Source: CAUJIW01 sp963205175
GTDB taxonomy: Bacteria; Pseudomonadota; Alphaproteobacteria; Sphingomonadales; Sphingomonadaceae
DNA length: 64,000 nt
Direction: 5' to 3' (one strand)
Assembly (NCBI GenBank): GCA_041060555.1
Contig: JBEUDS010000001.1
Shown here: piece after piece, positions 61,706 through 64,000 of the stretch
Position numbering within the stretch: the first letter of the stretch is position 1
Layout of the letters: each line of letters starts with the position of its first letter
The notes under the pieces: generated by a model
The model's input: the letters and a program-made list of their open reading frames with translations, nothing else
The model's database searches: none
What the model was told of the DNA's origin: nothing
Program-made: the position numbers and the translations under genes

Positions 61706-62047
61706 ATGCCATCCGCCGTCTGGGCCACCGCTGGCCTGCTGCTGGCCTCCAACATCTTCATGACCATCGCCTGGTATGGCCACCTCAAGTTCAAGCACAG
61801 CGCCTTGTGGCTGGTGATCCTGGTGTCGTGGGGCATCGCTTTCTTCGAATATTGCCTGCAGGTGCCAGCCAACCGCATCGGCCACGGGGTGCTGACCGCG
61901 CCGCAGCTCAAGGGGTTGCAGGAGATCATCACCTTGGGCGTGTTCGCGGTGTTCTCCTGGGTCTGGCTCGGCGAGCCGGTGACGGCGAAGCAGGCGGTGG
62001 GCTTCGGTCTCATCATCGTCGCCGCCGTGCTGATCTTCCAGAAGTAG
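61706..62047 (+). CDS. DMT-superfamily DUF486 small membrane protein
   Basis: A 113-aa inner-membrane protein with four predicted helices. The pattern NIFMTIAWYGHLKF, IAFFEYCLQVPANRIGH and the repeat of ITLGVFAVFSWVWLGEP matches the DUF486 family, related to small multidrug/metabolite exporters. Function in the family is unknown. It sits alone between the S9 peptidase and valS on the same strand, 82 bp before valS. Confidence 0.87.
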   Translation: MPSAVWATAGLLLASNIFMTIAWYGHLKFKHSALWLVILVSWGIAFFEYCLQVPANRIGHGVLTAPQLKGLQEIITLGVFAVFSWVWLGEPVTAKQAVGFGLIIVAAVLIFQK

Positions 62048-62128
62048 CCGACGGGGTGCCCGGCGTGACGTCCGGCCTTTTCCGCGCGCGCGAAGTCTGG
62101 CACAGGAGCGACCCTGAGAGGATTGCAC

Positions 62129-64000
62129 ATGCTTGAAAAGACCTACGAACCGTCGGCTATCGAGGCCAAATGGTACGCCCACTGGGAACAGTCGGGCGCG
62201 TTCCGCCCCACCGGCAAGGGCGACGACGTGTTCACCATCGTCATCCCGCCGCCCAACGTGACGGGCAGCCTGCACATGGGGCACGCCCTCAACAACACGC
62301 TGCAGGACGTGCTGGTGCGCTACCATCGCCTCAAGGGCTATGACGTGCTGTGGCAGCCGGGCGTCGACCATGCCGGCATCGCGACGCAAATGGTGGTCGA
62401 GCGCCAGCTCGACGCCGAGGGTCTCAAGCGCACCGACATGGGCCGCGAGCAGTTCCTTGCCCGCGTCTGGGCCTGGAAGGAAGAGTCCGGCGGCACCATC
62501 ACCGGCCAGCTGCGCCGGCTCGGTGCCTCGTGCGACTGGAGCCGCGAGCGCTTCACCATGGATGAGGGCTTCTCCAAGGCGGTGCTCAAGGTGTTCGTCG
62601 AGCTCTACCGCCAGAAGCTGCTCTATCGCGCCAAGCGCCTGGTGAACTGGGACCCCAAGCTGAAGACCGCGATCTCCGACCTTGAGGTCGAAATGCGGGA
62701 AGTGCAGGGGACGTTCACCCACATCCGCTACCCGCTGGCCGATGACGCCACCCGCCACATCGTGGTGGCGACGACGCGGCCGGAGACCATGCTGGGCGAC
62801 ACGGCGGTTGCCGTCCACCCCGACGACGCGCGCTACCAGGCGCTGGTCGGCAAGATGATCCGCCATCCGATCACCGGCCGGCTGATCCCCATCGTCGCCG
62901 ACGAGTGGGCCGATCCGGAGCTGGGGTCGGGCGCGGTGAAGATCACCCCGGCGCACGACTTCAACGACTGGCGGGTGTACGAGCGCCACAAGGACATCGG
63001 CTATATCAACATTCTGGACGCGGACGCGCGCATTCTTGCCGCCGATGGCATCCCGGCCGACTATGTGGGGCTGGACCGTTTCGAGGCGCGCAAGAAGGTG
63101 GTCGCCGACCTTGAGGCGCTGGGCCTGATCGAGCTGATCGAGCCCAAGACCATCCAGATGCCCTATGGCGACCGCTCCGGCGTCGTCATCGAGCCGTGGC
63201 TGACCGACCAGTGGTATGTCGATGCCAAGACGCTGGCCGAACCGGCGATCGCCGCCGTGCGCGAGGGCCGCACCCAGTTCGTGCCGGAGACCTGGTCCAA
63301 GACCTATTATAACTGGATGGAGAACATCGAGCCGTGGTGCGTCTCCCGCCAGCTGTGGTGGGGCCACCAGATTCCGGCCTGGTACGACGACGCCGGCAAC
63401 GTCTACGTCGCCGAGACGGCCGAGGAGGCCCAGGCCCAGGCGGGCGCGGGCATCGCCCTGCGCCGCGACGAGGACGTGCTCGACACCTGGTTCTCGTCCG
63501 CCCTGTGGCCGTTCGGCACGCTGGGCTGGCCGGAGGACAACCAGATTCTCGCCCGCCACTACCCGAACTCGGTGCTGATCACCGGCTTCGACATCATCTT
63601 CTTCTGGGTCGCCCGGATGATGATGCAGGGCATCCACTTCATGGGGGTGGAGCCGTTCCACACCGTCTACTGCCACGGTCTCGTCCGCGACGAGAAGGGG
63701 CAGAAGATGTCGAAGTCGAAGGGCAACGTCATCGATCCGCTGACGCTGATCGACAAATACGGCGCCGACGCGCTGCGCTTCTTCATGTGCGCCATGGAAA
63801 GCCAGGGCCGCGACATCAAGCTGTCGGAGGCCCGCATCCAGGGCTACCGCAACTTCGGCACCAAGCTGTGGAACGCCGCCCGCTTCTGCCAGATGAACGG
63901 CGTCAGCGGCTCGGCCTCGGCCACGCCGCCGGCAGCCCACCAGACCGTCAACCGCTGGATCATCGGCGAGGTGGCGGCGACCGTCGCCAAGGTGGAGGCA
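62129..64000 (+). CDS. valS: Valyl-tRNA synthetase, 3' end beyond window
   Basis: Class I aminoacyl-tRNA synthetase charging tRNA-Val. 624 codons are open to the window edge, about two thirds of the expected length. The HIGH motif is HMGH (H49-H52) in NVTGSLHMGHALN, the editing domain (TTRPETMLGDTAVAVHP) lies near residues 210-350 and KMSKS is at 526-530. The ATG at 62129 follows GAGAGGA. The C-terminal anticodon-binding and coiled-coil regions are outside. Position after popZ is the usual alphaproteobacterial arrangement. Confidence 0.97.
   Translation, partial: MLEKTYEPSAIEAKWYAHWEQSGAFRPTGKGDDVFTIVIPPPNVTGSLHMGHALNNTLQDVLVRYHRLKGYDVLWQPGVDHAGIATQMVVERQLDAEGLKRTDMGREQFLARVWAWKEESGGTITGQLRRLGASCDWSRERFTMDEGFSKAVLKVFVELYRQKLLYRAKRLVNWDPKLKTAISDLEVEMREVQGTFTHIRYPLADDATRHIVVATTRPETMLGDTAVAVHPDDARYQALVGKMIRHPITGRLIPIVADEWADPELGSGAVKITPAHDFNDWRVYERHKDIGYINILDADARILAADGIPADYVGLDRFEARKKVVADLEALGLIELIEPKTIQMPYGDRSGVVIEPWLTDQWYVDAKTLAEPAIAAVREGRTQFVPETWSKTYYNWMENIEPWCVSRQLWWGHQIPAWYDDAGNVYVAETAEEAQAQAGAGIALRRDEDVLDTWFSSALWPFGTLGWPEDNQILARHYPNSVLITGFDIIFFWVARMMMQGIHFMGVEPFHTVYCHGLVRDEKGQKMSKSKGNVIDPLTLIDKYGADALRFFMCAMESQGRDIKLSEARIQGYRNFGTKLWNAARFCQMNGVSGSASATPPAAHQTVNRWIIGEVAATVAKVEA

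Noticed and set aside
61643..63940. 765-codon minus-strand open frame over valS
   Set aside because: valS is certain on the other strand (HIGH and KMSKS motifs); the antisense product is low-complexity.

Overview
The window is 64 kb of GC-rich (by eye about two thirds G+C), densely coded chromosomal DNA from an alphaproteobacterium, probably Rhodospirillales-like. Supporting signs are a Shemin-type 5-aminolevulinate synthase, a PopZ homologue in a pcm/tolC/popZ/valS neighbourhood, a K+-independent membrane pyrophosphatase next to rib-nusB-thiL, and a zinc-independent-type HemB. No insertion sequence, phage, CRISPR array or rRNA is visible. One tRNA (Cys) is present.

Layout. 1-8.2 kb: a truncated threonine dehydratase, a penicillin-acylase-family Ntn hydrolase, an amidohydrolase/M20 peptidase pair, then hemB and murI, divergent. 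8.3-13.9 kb: thioesterase and 3-hydroxyisobutyryl-CoA hydrolase-like genes, hemA, a small conserved protein, rpiB, glyA, nrdR. 13.9-21.5 kb: ribD-ribE-ribBA-ribH-nusB-thiL, an orphan FliL-like gene and hppA. 21.7-31.2 kb: ilvE with a divergent MarR regulator, a GMC oxidoreductase with a four-cysteine cluster, a small protein, a SulP transporter with an XRE regulator and a perfect operator-like palindrome, class I fumarase and a secreted sulfatase. 31.4-45.0 kb: a polyamine/amine catabolism island with two glutamine-synthetase-like ligases, a PuuB-like oxidase, PuuD-like hydrolase, three class III aminotransferases and a complete putrescine/spermidine ABC importer. 45.1-48.8 kb: UDP-glucose dehydrogenase, a globin-coupled soluble chemoreceptor and a divergent fdhD. 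49.0-56.2 kb: a Fur-box-preceded operon of eight genes, exbB-exbD-tonB-receptor-FMN oxidase-PKHD hydroxylase-MsrQ-like haem protein-PepSY protein. 56.2-64 kb: a repeat-rich spacer, tRNA-Cys, a Pcm-like protein, tolC, popZ, an S9 peptidase, a DUF486 membrane protein and the first 624 codons of valS.

How genes work together. hemA and hemB carry out the first two steps of haem synthesis. The rib genes lead to riboflavin, but the GTP cyclohydrolase II half of RibBA has lost its metal-site cysteines, so that first step must be supplied elsewhere. The polyamine island couples uptake (Pot proteins) to gamma-glutamylation, oxidation, transamination and hydrolysis; no PuuC-type aldehyde dehydrogenase is present. 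The iron operon is the best candidate for a less described system: energy transduction, an outer-membrane siderophore receptor and four potential siderophore-processing or iron-release proteins sit behind one perfect 7-1-7 Fur palindrome. Its FMN oxidase has lost two substrate-binding residues of the glycolate/lactate oxidase family, suggesting an altered substrate.
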